A stretch of DNA of 42,694 nt from Alphaproteobacteria bacterium (GCA_013140995.1 JABFRX010000034.1:1-42694), one strand, 5' to 3'. Shown: positions 24,576-32,577, counted from the first letter of the stretch. Numbers and translations are program-made. Notes: generated by a model not told the origin, from the letters alone.

Positions 24576-25222
24576 TGCGCGGACGGTTGCGAATTCTTTT
24601 TGCCGCGGCTCTGACCGCGGTTCTCTTGTCGGCGTGCAGCCTGCCCGATTTCGGCAGCGGGCCGCCGCCTGACCTCTATGTGCTGTCGCCGAAGAGTACG
24701 TTTCCCGACGACTTGCCGTCGGTCGATTGGCAGCTTGTTGTCGAGGAACCCTCGACGGCGAAGGGTATCGACACCGACCGTATCGCGATTGCACCGACGT
24801 CGCTCGAGGTGAAGTACCTAGGAGGTTCGCGGTGGGCGGACCGGGCGCCGCGCATGTTGCAGCAGCTCTTGATCCAGTCGTTTGAGAACTCGAAGAAGAT
24901 CGTGTCCGTTGGGCGGCAGTCGATCGGGCTTCGGTCGGACTATGTGCTGAAAGTGGAACTGCGGGAGTTTCAGGCGGAGAAGACGGCGGACGGCGGCACC
25001 GTCGCGCACGTGCGGCTCAATCTGAAGCTCGTTCGCGTTTCACTGGGGCAGATCGTTGGGTCCGAGAGCTTCGATTTCTCCAAGCCGGCGAAGAGCGAGA
25101 GCGTGACCGATATCGTGCAGGCCTTCGACGACGCGGTCGGCGCCGTGTTGAAGCGCGCGGTCGCGTGGACGTTGAAAGCGGGCGAGGAGTCGAAAGACAA
25201 GAAGCCGCGCGATTGGAAGTAG
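24575..25222 (+). CDS. ABC-type transport auxiliary lipoprotein (PqiC-like)
   Basis: A 215-residue lipoprotein: basic start, hydrophobic helix and the lipobox LLSAC with cysteine 21. The mature part matches the ABC_trans_aux family (LYVLSPKS near the start, then DRIAIAP, WADRAPRMLQQLLIQSFENSKKI, DYVLKVELREFQAE and a final AFDDAVG helix). Such lipoproteins pair with MCE systems (PqiC with PqiAB) and probably link the MCE ring to the outer membrane. It is the last gene of the mla-like operon. Its stop lies four bases from the stop of the convergent coiled-coil gene. Confidence 0.88.
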   Translation: MRGRLRILFAAALTAVLLSACSLPDFGSGPPPDLYVLSPKSTFPDDLPSVDWQLVVEEPSTAKGIDTDRIAIAPTSLEVKYLGGSRWADRAPRMLQQLLIQSFENSKKIVSVGRQSIGLRSDYVLKVELREFQAEKTADGGTVAHVRLNLKLVRVSLGQIVGSESFDFSKPAKSESVTDIVQAFDDAVGAVLKRAVAWTLKAGEESKDKKPRDWK

Positions 25223-25226
25223 GGTT

Positions 25227-27497
25227 CTAAGACAACCGGCCTATCGCCGAAGCCAGCGCCACGTAAACCTTGCCGGTTTGCGAGGTGAGGTAGGTTTCGA
25301 CGAGCACGTTTTCGCGGTCGCTGCGCGCAGTTTGTTCCATCAGCGCTTCGAACTGAAGGATGTAGCGGTCGACGGTTTCGCGGAACTCGCCGTCCTCCGC
25401 GTATTTGCGGCCGATCGCTTCGGCTTGCTCGCGGCCTAGGATTTGGACCAGGCGGCGGGCGAAGACGTTGCGCTCGCCGTTGCGATAGCGGCGCAGGAGT
25501 TCGAGCGGCGGATCGTCTTCCAAGAAGCGGTCGAGATCGATCGCCATCGCTTGGAGCGTCTCGATCATGTGGCGCGACGACGTTGCGGCATGCTCGTGAC
25601 CCGCGGGGCCTTTCTTACCGCTTGGCTGCGGCGGGGTCGCCGGGTGCGGCGCGCGCTTGACCGTCGATTCCGGTACCATCTGATCGGCACGCAATTCGAC
25701 GACGCGGGGTTGCGGCGGCTGTGGCGCCGGTTGTTGCGGGCGCTGGTGCAGAACGGGCTGGTGCTGGATTGGAGGCTTGGTCGCTTCGCTTTCGGCAGCA
25801 GCGAGCAACGACTTCATATCCCAGGCCGAGCGGTCTTCCTGCGGCTCACCGTCGTCGACAGGCCGCACGAAGCGCTTGGCGCGGCCGAACCAGCCACCCT
25901 TCTGATCGGGTGCGAGGTCTTGCGGTGCGGGCGGCGGGCGTTCGCCCGGCGGCGCGACTTGGTTGCGCGGCGGCGGGGCCAGGTTGGCTTGCGGCGGCGG
26001 CACGTTGAAGTTCGGTGCCGGTTGTTGCGGCGCGGATTTGGGTTTTTCGGGTTCGGTTTGGCGGACGCGGTCGAACGCGTTGTTCACGCGCGACGAGAGA
26101 TCTCGGGCTGCTTCTGCTTGTTGGTCGAGTGCGGCGCGTAGTTGCTGCGTCTGTGCAGCCGGCATTTGATGCGCGAGTTTGCCCAAGCGCTCGACCGTGC
26201 CTTCGATGTGCTGCGAGGCGTTAGATGCGGTTTCGCGCAAGCTGATCAGGACTGAGCCCAAACGGCCTGCGGCGTCGAACGACGAGTCGCCGGCGGAGCG
26301 GATGGTCTGCATCGCTTGCTCAAGACCCGAGGTCGTGAGTTCGGTCGAGGTGCGCAGCTTCTCCGACTCGCGGGTGAAGAGTTGCGTCGTCTCGACGATG
26401 CGTTGGGCCATGATGGCCGCGGTTTCGTCCAGGCGGCGCGAGCCTTCGATCGTGAATGTGCCGATTTTCTTCGTTTCGTCGACCATGACGGCGACGAGTT
26501 TCGTCAAACCTTCGCGCTGGAAGTCGAGCGCGCGCGCCATATGGTCGTTTTCTTGCTTCAGACGCTCAATGGTGTCCGCAAACGCCGCGCGTTGGCGTTC
26601 GTGGCGCGCAACGACTTGCTCCGAGCGGGCGGCGGCGGCTTCGGACGCGGCGTCGAGGCGTTGGGCTTGGCGTTCGATTTCTTTGGCGGATTCTGCTGCG
26701 CGGTTCGAGACCGTTGCCGAGGCGTTTTGTAACGTCGAGATTAGGCCTGCGATCGCGCCGTGTTCGGTGTGCAGGCTTTCGCTGGCGTTTCGGGCGGCGA
26801 CGCGGGCTTCCTGTAGGCGCGCGGTCAGCGTATCCGACGCTGCAAGTACGGCGGTGTCGAGCGCTTGCGTGAACTGCGAGAGTTTTTCGCGCTCTGTGCC
26901 CAGCTTGCCGGTCGCGCGTTCTACGCGTTCTTGCGCCGCAAGTGCGGTGCGCTCGATCAGTTGCAGGCGTTCGTTCGCTGTCGTTTCCAGCGTCGACATG
27001 CGCGCGGTTGCGGCTTCGACGGCGGCGTTGAATGTGTCGAGTTCGCGGCGGATCGCGCGGCCCAGTTTGACCATGCCGCGCGCGGCGTGATCTTCGGGCT
27101 CTGTAAGTTCGGCAGCGGCCATCGCGAGCGCCGCGGATTGGCCACGCATAATCTTTGCTTCACGCGCCAGCAGCGCGATGAAGAGTGCGAGAACGACGGG
27201 AACTACGAGAACCGCGATAATCAAACCGTACCACGCCAGCGGTAATGCAAAGATTTGCGCCCAACCGAATAGGCCGACCAGGTATGCACTGATTCCAGCC
27301 AGCCAGAAGACGCAGAAGAAGAATGTCCCCCATCCTAGGAAGCTTCTAGAGTCTTCCGGTACGTGGACGGCCTTTGCTTCAACTGGCAGTGGTTCGGCGA
27401 ACTCGTTCGCAGGCGCGTGTTTGCGCAGCTGCGACTCCGGCGTCAGCAGTAGAGCTTCTTCGAAGTCTTGGATCTTGGATGGCTCGACGCGCTGCAT
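25227..27497 (-). CDS. Large membrane-anchored coiled-coil protein (TipN-like candidate)
   Basis: A 756-residue protein with a short cytoplasmic N-terminus, a two-helix membrane hairpin at about residues 53-110, a long alanine-, glutamate- and arginine-rich coiled coil to about residue 470, a proline/glutamine-rich linker (about 475-640), and a compact C-terminal domain (IDLDRFLEDDPPLELLRRYR...LVETYLTSQTG). This order resembles alphaproteobacterial polarity and cell-cycle scaffolds such as TipN, which also have two N-terminal membrane helices and a long coiled coil, but I cannot confirm orthology; methyl-accepting-like coiled coils could mislead. AGCGGAAGG precedes the start. It appears monocistronic. 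Confidence 0.7.
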   Translation of the reverse strand: MQRVEPSKIQDFEEALLLTPESQLRKHAPANEFAEPLPVEAKAVHVPEDSRSFLGWGTFFFCVFWLAGISAYLVGLFGWAQIFALPLAWYGLIIAVLVVPVVLALFIALLAREAKIMRGQSAALAMAAAELTEPEDHAARGMVKLGRAIRRELDTFNAAVEAATARMSTLETTANERLQLIERTALAAQERVERATGKLGTEREKLSQFTQALDTAVLAASDTLTARLQEARVAARNASESLHTEHGAIAGLISTLQNASATVSNRAAESAKEIERQAQRLDAASEAAAARSEQVVARHERQRAAFADTIERLKQENDHMARALDFQREGLTKLVAVMVDETKKIGTFTIEGSRRLDETAAIMAQRIVETTQLFTRESEKLRTSTELTTSGLEQAMQTIRSAGDSSFDAAGRLGSVLISLRETASNASQHIEGTVERLGKLAHQMPAAQTQQLRAALDQQAEAARDLSSRVNNAFDRVRQTEPEKPKSAPQQPAPNFNVPPPQANLAPPPRNQVAPPGERPPPAPQDLAPDQKGGWFGRAKRFVRPVDDGEPQEDRSAWDMKSLLAAAESEATKPPIQHQPVLHQRPQQPAPQPPQPRVVELRADQMVPESTVKRAPHPATPPQPSGKKGPAGHEHAATSSRHMIETLQAMAIDLDRFLEDDPPLELLRRYRNGERNVFARRLVQILGREQAEAIGRKYAEDGEFRETVDRYILQFEALMEQTARSDRENVLVETYLTSQTGKVYVALASAIGRLS

Positions 27498-27517
27498 ACG
27501 CCTTCCGCTGTTACATT

Positions 27518-27534
27518 TACCATATTGCTACCAT
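27518..27534 (-). promoter_or_regulatory. Direct repeat ATGGTA spaced by one helical turn, before the coiled-coil gene
   Basis: On the reverse strand ATGGTA occurs at 27534-27529 and again at 27523-27518, exactly 11 bases apart, in a short AT-rich stretch about 20-37 bases ahead of the start at 27497. The AT-rich block is the likely promoter of this gene, and the in-phase repeat may bind a regulator on one face of the helix. No clear -35 box is seen. Confidence 0.3.
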
Positions 27535-27601
27535 TTCTTACGGAGGCCCGCACTGGCGAAGATTCGCAACAGCACAAGGGGGCTGTGGATCGCGTCGTGT
27601 T

Positions 27602-27620
27602 AACGCGTGAGTTGCGCGTT
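27602..27620. repeat. Inverted repeat AACGCG-N7-CGCGTT in the 268-base divergent gap
   Basis: The arms at 27602-27607 and 27615-27620 are exact reverse complements around TGAGTTG. It lies between the divergent coiled-coil gene (start 27497) and the NnrU gene (start 27766). Apart from this repeat and the AT-rich promoter-like block at 27511-27540, I see nothing in the gap 27498-27765 that looks like a gene or RNA. Confidence 0.3.
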
Positions 27621-27765
27621 CATGCCGTTTCGATGTGTTTGTGGGCGGTGCGTGTGTGAATAACTGTTGCGCGTTCGCATCGAAGCGGCCGCTGCGGTTG
27701 CGTTAAACTCACACCTGTCGTTCGCGGCGTTCGCCGCTTTGATTCGCTTTTCGCGGAGAGACGTC

Positions 27766-28467
27766 ATGACGATGTTGATCGCGTCTGCTGTGTTCTTTCT
27801 CTTCATTCACTTGGCCGTCGCGGGCACGCGCCTTCGCGACGGACTCGTCAAGGCGGTAGGCGAGCAGACCTATCTGGGTGCGTTCTCGGTGGCGAGCGTG
27901 GCCGGGCTCGTGTGGTTCGCCATCAGCTACAATCGCGCGTCGGCCGAAGGCAGCGAGCTGCTCTGGGACCTTGGACCCGCGGTAAAGCACTCCGGCATGA
28001 TCGTCATGGCGATCTCGGCGTTCTTCGTCGTGACCGGTCTGCTTACACCCAATCCGACCACTGTCGGTATGGAGGCGGCCGCGACGCGCGAGGCGACGGG
28101 GATCGTGCGCATCACGCGGCATCCGTTCTTGTGGGGCGTCGCGCTGTGGGCCGCGTTTCATCTGGCCGCCAATGGCGATGCGGCGTCGGCTGTCTTTTTC
28201 GGCACGTTTTTAGTGCTGGCTGTTGCCGGCACTTTCTCCATCGATGCAAAGCGGTCGCGCAAGATGGCGGACGGTTGGATCGGCTTTGCGGGACGGACGT
28301 CGAACGTGCCTTTTGTGGCGATCTTGGGTGGGCGCAATTCGCTCAAGCTTGGCGAGCTTTTGACCTACCGCCAGGCCGCAGCGGTGCTCGTGTTCCTGAT
28401 CCTGCTCTTTGTCCACGCTTGGCTGTTTTCGGCCTCGCCGTTCCCGAGTGGCTGGGTGCCGTTTTGA
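27766..28467 (+). CDS. NnrU family integral membrane protein
   Basis: A 233-residue protein with about six hydrophobic helices. The NnrU pattern is visible: IHLAVAGTRLRDGLVKAVGEQTYLGAFS near the N-terminus and GIVRITRHPFLWGVALWAAFHLAANGD in the middle, where RHP-FLWG resembles the isoprenylcysteine-methyltransferase-like core. NnrU was named from denitrifier nitric-oxide gene regions, but its role is unsettled and no denitrification genes occur here; related Z-ISO proteins act in carotenoid isomerisation. The start at 27766 follows GGAGAG. Confidence 0.82.
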   Translation: MTMLIASAVFFLFIHLAVAGTRLRDGLVKAVGEQTYLGAFSVASVAGLVWFAISYNRASAEGSELLWDLGPAVKHSGMIVMAISAFFVVTGLLTPNPTTVGMEAAATREATGIVRITRHPFLWGVALWAAFHLAANGDAASAVFFGTFLVLAVAGTFSIDAKRSRKMADGWIGFAGRTSNVPFVAILGGRNSLKLGELLTYRQAAAVLVFLILLFVHAWLFSASPFPSGWVPF

Positions 28468-28492
28468 CGGTAGCTAACGCACGTTAACCGTC
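28466..28492 (+). terminator. Hairpin with T-rich tail after the NnrU gene
   Basis: GACGGT (28466-28471) pairs with ACCGTC (28487-28492), and an inner AAC/GTT can extend the stem across a bulge. The left arm overlaps the NnrU stop codon, and the sequence after the right arm is T-rich (TGGTTGTTTCTT). This fits a weak intrinsic terminator before the Hpt gene. The inner TTAACC also resembles half of a CtrA box. Confidence 0.35.
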
Positions 28493-28543
28493 TGGTTGTT
28501 TCTTGGGCTCTAGAGTCGCGGGTTCGAAGGGGTGGAGGCGCCA

Positions 28544-28864
28544 ATGACAGCTGCGGCAAAGGCCGTCGACTACGAGCACCTGCACAATCAGGCTGCCGGC
28601 AACATCGACGTCATGCGCGAAGTGCTGGGCCTGTTCGTGACGCATTGCGAGCAGGTGTTGGCGGAGCTGGAAAACGCCTCCGACGCGAAAGCTTGGAAAC
28701 AGTGGACGCATACGCTTAAGGGCTCGGCGCGCGGGATTGGCGCTTTTGCCGTGGCGGAAGCGGCAGCTGAAGCGGAGCGGCATTCCATGGATAAGGCGAA
28801 ACTCGCGCCGATCCGGGCGGCTTTCGCCGAGGCGCGAGCTTTCATCGGGAAGCATCCGTTGTGA
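28544..28864 (+). CDS. Single-domain histidine phosphotransfer (Hpt) protein
   Basis: A 106-residue four-helix Hpt domain. The phosphorylated histidine is in HTLKGSARGIGA near residue 60; a helix starting with VMREVLGLFVTHCEQVL precedes it and a long alanine/glutamate-rich helix follows. It should carry a phosphoryl group between a hybrid histidine kinase and a response regulator, neither of which is adjacent; the CheY-like receiver at 168-542 is the only receiver in the window. The start at 28544 is preferred over GTG at 28532, because GGAGG lies six bases before it. Confidence 0.88.
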   Translation: MTAAAKAVDYEHLHNQAAGNIDVMREVLGLFVTHCEQVLAELENASDAKAWKQWTHTLKGSARGIGAFAVAEAAAEAERHSMDKAKLAPIRAAFAEARAFIGKHPL

Positions 28865-28888
28865 CGTTTGTCACGCCCAAAGGTGACA
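28861..28888. repeat. Three alternating half-sites GTGAC/GTCAC/GTGAC between the Hpt and MBL genes
   Basis: GTGAC at 28861-28865 (overlapping the Hpt stop), GTCAC at 28870-28874 and GTGAC at 28883-28887 give two competing inverted repeats; the second extends to TGTCAC-N8-GTGACA at 28869-28888. It could act as an operator with overlapping dimers or as alternative RNA hairpins. A possible promoter TTGCTT-N18-GATAAA (28893-28922) lies just downstream, ahead of the MBL gene. Confidence 0.35.
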
Positions 28889-28953
28889 GGCTTTGCTTCG
28901 CGCCGGGCGTGCTGCAGATAAAGTCTTGGGCGGGCTGAGGGTCGAATACAGAG

Positions 28954-29778
28954 ATGGCGTTCAAAGTAAAATTTTGGGGGACACGGGGAACGGTTGCTTG
29001 CCCTGGGCCCAATCATCTTGCGTTCGGCGGCAACACGAGTTGCGTCGAGGTCGCGATGGGCGGCCGGCGCGTGATCTTCGACCTCGGCACCGGCGTGCGC
29101 AATCTCGGCAAGTGGTTCATGCGCAAGCAGCAGCGCGAAGCGACCGTGCTGATGTCGCACACGCATTGGGACCACATTCAGGGTTTTCCTTTTTTTCAAC
29201 CGGCGTTCGCGGAAGGGCATCACTTCCGGATCATGGCTGGGCACTTGAGTGCCGGCCTGCGGATACAAAACGTGCTTGCCGGGCAGATGACGCATCCGTT
29301 CTTTCCGGTGCCGATCGACATTATGAAGGCGAAGATCGAGTTCGAGGATTTTCGTGCGGGCGATACGTTCACGCTTGAGAACGACATCAAGGTGCGCACC
29401 GCGCCTTTGAATCACCCGGACGGCGCAACGGGCTACCGGCTCGACTATCAGGGCCGATCGCTTTGCTACATCACGGATACCGAGCACACGCCGGGTAAGC
29501 CCGATCAGAACATCTTGGGCCTCGTCGAAGGTGCGGATCTGATGATCTACGATAGCACCTATACGGACCACGAGTTCCCGTCGCGGAAAGGCTGGGGGCA
29601 CTCAACGTGGCAAGAAGGGATGCGTCTTGCGCGGGCGGCAAAGGTGAAGCGGCTTGCGATCTTCCATCACGATCCGGACCATGAGGATCACTTCATGGAA
29701 GAGGTCGAGGCGACGGCGCTCGCCGCGTGGCCGGGCTGCTTCGTGGCGCGCGACAACATGCGGATCAATTTGATCTAA
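28954..29778 (+). CDS. MBL-fold metal-dependent hydrolase
   Basis: A 274-residue metallo-beta-lactamase-fold protein. It begins with VKFWGTRGTVACPGP and FGGNTSCVEV, has the metal motif SHTHWDHIQGFPFF (HxHxDH), further metal residues in PLNHPDGATGY and ITDTEH, and a final HHDPDHEDHFM. This N-terminal signature marks a branch often found near two-component or cyclic nucleotide genes; it is related to RNase Z and class II cyclic-nucleotide phosphodiesterases, but the substrate of this branch is not known. Its neighbour is an Hpt protein. Its TAA overlaps the TAG of the convergent bicupin gene by two bases (CTAA at 29775-29778). Confidence 0.83.
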   Translation: MAFKVKFWGTRGTVACPGPNHLAFGGNTSCVEVAMGGRRVIFDLGTGVRNLGKWFMRKQQREATVLMSHTHWDHIQGFPFFQPAFAEGHHFRIMAGHLSAGLRIQNVLAGQMTHPFFPVPIDIMKAKIEFEDFRAGDTFTLENDIKVRTAPLNHPDGATGYRLDYQGRSLCYITDTEHTPGKPDQNILGLVEGADLMIYDSTYTDHEFPSRKGWGHSTWQEGMRLARAAKVKRLAIFHHDPDHEDHFMEEVEATALAAWPGCFVARDNMRINLI

Positions 29779-30707
29779 GGCGCGGGTAGAGCGACTTCCA
29801 AGATTTCGCAGTTGGTGCTGCCGGTGAGCGCGAACTCGGCGCCGGTCGGCAGAACACAGCAATCGTCGACACCCAGCGCGTGTATGCCGAGATTGCGGCT
29901 CGTCAGCTGCGCGCTGCCTTGCAGCACGTGAAGGAATAGGAAGTCGCCGGTGTGGGTGCGCTCACCTGCGTTTGCGACCCTGAGCACTCGGACGCCCGCC
30001 AGGTTGTTCGTCGCGGCTGCAATGCCGGTGTCGCGGTATTTGTAGCCGTCGGCTTCGTTCCAATTGGCGGTCGCGGCGATGTGGCGGACGAAGCGTTGGC
30101 CGCTGAAGTTGCGGTAGGGGTTCCGTGCTGGGGTTGGGAGCGCGAGGTCGTGGTCGCGCAAGGTTTCGTGTTCGGCGGGGCTGCCGATTTCGATGACTTC
30201 TAGACCCTTCGAGGCTTCGAGCACTCGGTGGCGGATCCCGGGGGGCTGCAAGACGAAGTCGCCTTCGTGCATGACGAACGGCGGGCCTTGGTCTTCGTAG
30301 ACGACGTGCACCCAGCCTTTGCGCACGAAGATCATTTGGAAGCGGACGCGGTGGTGGTGGACATAGTCGTTCACCGGGCCGCCTTCGGGCACGCGGATGT
30401 GCGAGGCGATGTAGCGTCCGCCGAGGCGGCTTGAGATCAGATCGCGATACTGCATACCGGCGCGGCCGGTGTTCCATGCGGCCGGATCGCTAGCGCGCGT
30501 GATGATGAACTCTTGCGTGCTCGGCGGAATGACGGGATGGCCGAGGCCGGTGAAGGGTTCCGCTTGGACACCCGTCGCCGATGCGGTTAGACGCAACATC
30601 TCGGTTCCCCGCGATACGACCGCGACTCGCGGGTTGTCCGCTGGCATGATCATGTCGAGGCGGTAGCCGCAGCGTTCGTAGTCGGCGATGGCCGCTTCGA
30701 GGTCCAT
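29775..30707 (-). CDS. Bicupin protein with VOC-like N-terminal segment
   Basis: A 310-residue protein. Residues 1-40 (DLEAAIADYERCGYRLDMI...) look like the first half of a VOC/glyoxalase module. A first cupin follows at about 95-205, with YVHHHRVRFQMIFVRKG as motif 1 (glutamine where the metal-binding glutamate is usual) and GDFVLQPPGIRHRV as motif 2. A second, more degenerate cupin fills the C-terminus. Bicupins of this size include gentisate- and salicylate-type dioxygenases, but the altered metal site and odd N-terminus prevent assignment. Its ATG shares one base with the stop of the PMH gene, so it is part of that operon. Confidence 0.75.
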   Translation of the reverse strand: MDLEAAIADYERCGYRLDMIMPADNPRVAVVSRGTEMLRLTASATGVQAEPFTGLGHPVIPPSTQEFIITRASDPAAWNTGRAGMQYRDLISSRLGGRYIASHIRVPEGGPVNDYVHHHRVRFQMIFVRKGWVHVVYEDQGPPFVMHEGDFVLQPPGIRHRVLEASKGLEVIEIGSPAEHETLRDHDLALPTPARNPYRNFSGQRFVRHIAATANWNEADGYKYRDTGIAAATNNLAGVRVLRVANAGERTHTGDFLFLHVLQGSAQLTSRNLGIHALGVDDCCVLPTGAEFALTGSTNCEILEVALPAP

Positions 30708-32230
30708 CAGAAGCGCGGGGTTGGGCGGGCGATCATGCCTTTGCCGGTCGCCATTAGGTGCGTCAGCGTTTGGTCCTCGTGCGCGAGGCGCCAAGACATG
30801 AGCTTCTGCGCGCAGGCGAGCGTGACCTTGGCGTAGTCGGCGGCGGTCGCGAGATTTGTGAACTCGTGTGGGTCGCGCTCCAAATCGAATAATAGCGGCG
30901 GCAGATTCGCGAAGTGGGCGTATTTGAAGCGCTCGCCCCGGAGGATGCTGAAATTGCACTGGTGAAGCGTCAGGCCTAGCGCCTGCTCCGCGCCGTCGAA
31001 ACTCGCGTCGCGGAAGTCGAACTCGAAGTGCGCCTCAGCACGCCACGCGGGCGCTAGGGCTTCCACGAGCGGCATAAGCGAGCTGCCGTCGCATTGCGGC
31101 GGGACTTCGGTGCCAATGGCATCGAGCAGCGTCGGCATGATGTCTACGTGTTCGGTAAAGGCGTGAACCGTTTGGCCTCGCGTGCGATCCGCGGCGGCAC
31201 GCGGGTCGCGGACGATCAAGGGCACTGCGTAGGTGGCGTCGAAGTAACTTGCTTTGCCGAGCAGCCAGTGGTCGCCCAGTTGCTCGCCATGATCGCTGGT
31301 GAAGACGATCAGTGTGTCGTCCCACAGGCGCTCGTGCTTCAGGTGCTCGAACAGGCGGCCGAGGTTTTCGTCCACCTCGCTTATCATTGCGAAATAGACG
31401 GCGCGCATCCGGTTCAGCTTTCGGATATCGTCGGGTGCTTGATAGAGCGGGTGTTTCAGCTGGTGGCTAAGCCAGGGGTGCTGTGCCGCCTCATCGTCGC
31501 GGGTTTCGCGGCGCGTGGGCGGTGGCAGTGTTTCGGGATCGTAGAGGCGGTTCCACGGTTCCGAGGCGATCCACGGCGGATGCGGGCGGAGCAGCGAAAG
31601 GTGCAGGATCCACGGTTCGCTGCGGTTCTGGCTCACGTAGTCGATCGCTTGGTCGACGTGCCAGGTCGTGTCGTTGTGCTCGGCCTTCACGATCCAGGGT
31701 TTCGGATGTGATGCGCCGTCTTCGTAGTCGGCGCCGCTCTCGCGCGACCAGATGATGTGGCGTTCCTCTGGCGGCATTTCGTAGCCACGGGCGCGAAGAA
31801 ACTTCGCCCAGTCGTTCGGGAAATCCATGCTGGTTGCTGCGAAGTCCGTCAGGCCCGGCAGGATGCTTTCATAGGTTGTGAGGCGCGGATCGCCGGGCGC
31901 GACGTCGCGCGGATCGACGGTCTGATCGGTGTAGCCGATGAGCGCCGGATCGTAGCCGAGCTTGCGCGCTTCGATCGCCCAATTCGTGTGCCGCCGGTCG
32001 AGCGGTGTGCCGTTCATCGCAACGCGGTGATTGTGTTGGTAGAGCCCGGTGTGCAGCGTCGCTCGCGATGGCGAACAGGGCGATGTGTTCGAAAAGTGGC
32101 GCGCGAACAACGTGCCTTCGCGGGCGAGCGCGTCGAGGTTCGGGGTTTTCACCACTGGGTGGTTCAGCGCAGACAGGCACTGGCCCCGCCACTGGTCGGC
32201 AGTGATGAAGAGGATGTTTCTGGGCTTCAT
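30707..32230 (-). CDS. Phosphonate monoester hydrolase / type I sulfatase
   Basis: A 507-residue enzyme of the alkaline phosphatase superfamily. Cysteine 52 in SPCSPSRA is the residue converted to formylglycine; metal ligands are in ITADQWR (D12) and in TSDHGEQLGDH. Many segments match my recollection of Rhizobium/Burkholderia phosphonate monoester hydrolase: GYDPALIGYT, LRPHPPW, EAAQHPW, HFEFDFRD, FKYAHFANLPPLLFDLERDPHEF and SWRLAHEDQTLTH. These enzymes split phosphonate monoesters, phosphodiesters and sulfate esters; the native substrate is unknown. There is no signal peptide, so it is cytoplasmic. It lies between chorismate mutase (ATGA overlap) and bicupin genes. A formylglycine-generating enzyme must be encoded elsewhere. 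Confidence 0.88.
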   Translation of the reverse strand: MKPRNILFITADQWRGQCLSALNHPVVKTPNLDALAREGTLFARHFSNTSPCSPSRATLHTGLYQHNHRVAMNGTPLDRRHTNWAIEARKLGYDPALIGYTDQTVDPRDVAPGDPRLTTYESILPGLTDFAATSMDFPNDWAKFLRARGYEMPPEERHIIWSRESGADYEDGASHPKPWIVKAEHNDTTWHVDQAIDYVSQNRSEPWILHLSLLRPHPPWIASEPWNRLYDPETLPPPTRRETRDDEAAQHPWLSHQLKHPLYQAPDDIRKLNRMRAVYFAMISEVDENLGRLFEHLKHERLWDDTLIVFTSDHGEQLGDHWLLGKASYFDATYAVPLIVRDPRAAADRTRGQTVHAFTEHVDIMPTLLDAIGTEVPPQCDGSSLMPLVEALAPAWRAEAHFEFDFRDASFDGAEQALGLTLHQCNFSILRGERFKYAHFANLPPLLFDLERDPHEFTNLATAADYAKVTLACAQKLMSWRLAHEDQTLTHLMATGKGMIARPTPRF

Positions 32231-32577
32231 TGCGCCGCGAGCTTAGCTCGCGGACGGTTCACCTCGTCAAACACCGCGAACTCGTGCGCGATGCAGCCGT
32301 CCATGAGGCGGCGCCAGACGGGTTCGGCGATGGCGAACGGGAAGCCTTCGCGGTCGCAGGCGGCCTTCACCTTGGCGAGTACGTCGGCGATGCGGGCTTC
32401 GTCGCGGACCGTCGCGCGGTCCTGCTTGATGTGGCCGGCGCGCTCGATATAGGTCAGCCGCTCGGCCAATATACGCACGAGCGCCCGGTCGACGCGGTCG
32501 ATCTCGCGGCGGATGTCGGTCATCGTTTGGCAGTCGGTGGCGGGCGCGCCTTGCAGGTCAGGCCAGGGGGCTGGCAT
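32227..32577 (-). CDS. AroQ-type chorismate mutase (isochorismate-lyase-like)
   Basis: A 116-residue all-helical protein with the AroQ pattern: TMTDIRREIDRVDRALVRILAERLTYIERAGHIK in helix 1, then VRDEARIADVLAKVKAACDREGFP and FAIAEPVWRRLMDGCIAHEF. Conserved arginines and the lysine of helix 1 should hold the two carboxylates of chorismate. The DC-TMTDIR opening and the AHEF end also resemble PchB isochorismate-pyruvate lyase, so either prephenate or salicylate could be the product. The start at 32577 follows AAGAGG at good distance; ATG at 32586 is possible. It is the first gene of a three-gene leftward operon. Confidence 0.82.
   Translation of the reverse strand: MPAPWPDLQGAPATDCQTMTDIRREIDRVDRALVRILAERLTYIERAGHIKQDRATVRDEARIADVLAKVKAACDREGFPFAIAEPVWRRLMDGCIAHEFAVFDEVNRPRAKLAAQ

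Noticed and set aside
23697-24794. A 365-codon open frame opposite mlaD
   Set aside because: Shadow frame; mlaD fits between mlaF and the lipoprotein gene with proper start and stop signals.
27600-27603. CtrA box in the gap before the NnrU gene
   Set aside because: Only one TTAA half-site is present; the second half after 7 bases is missing.
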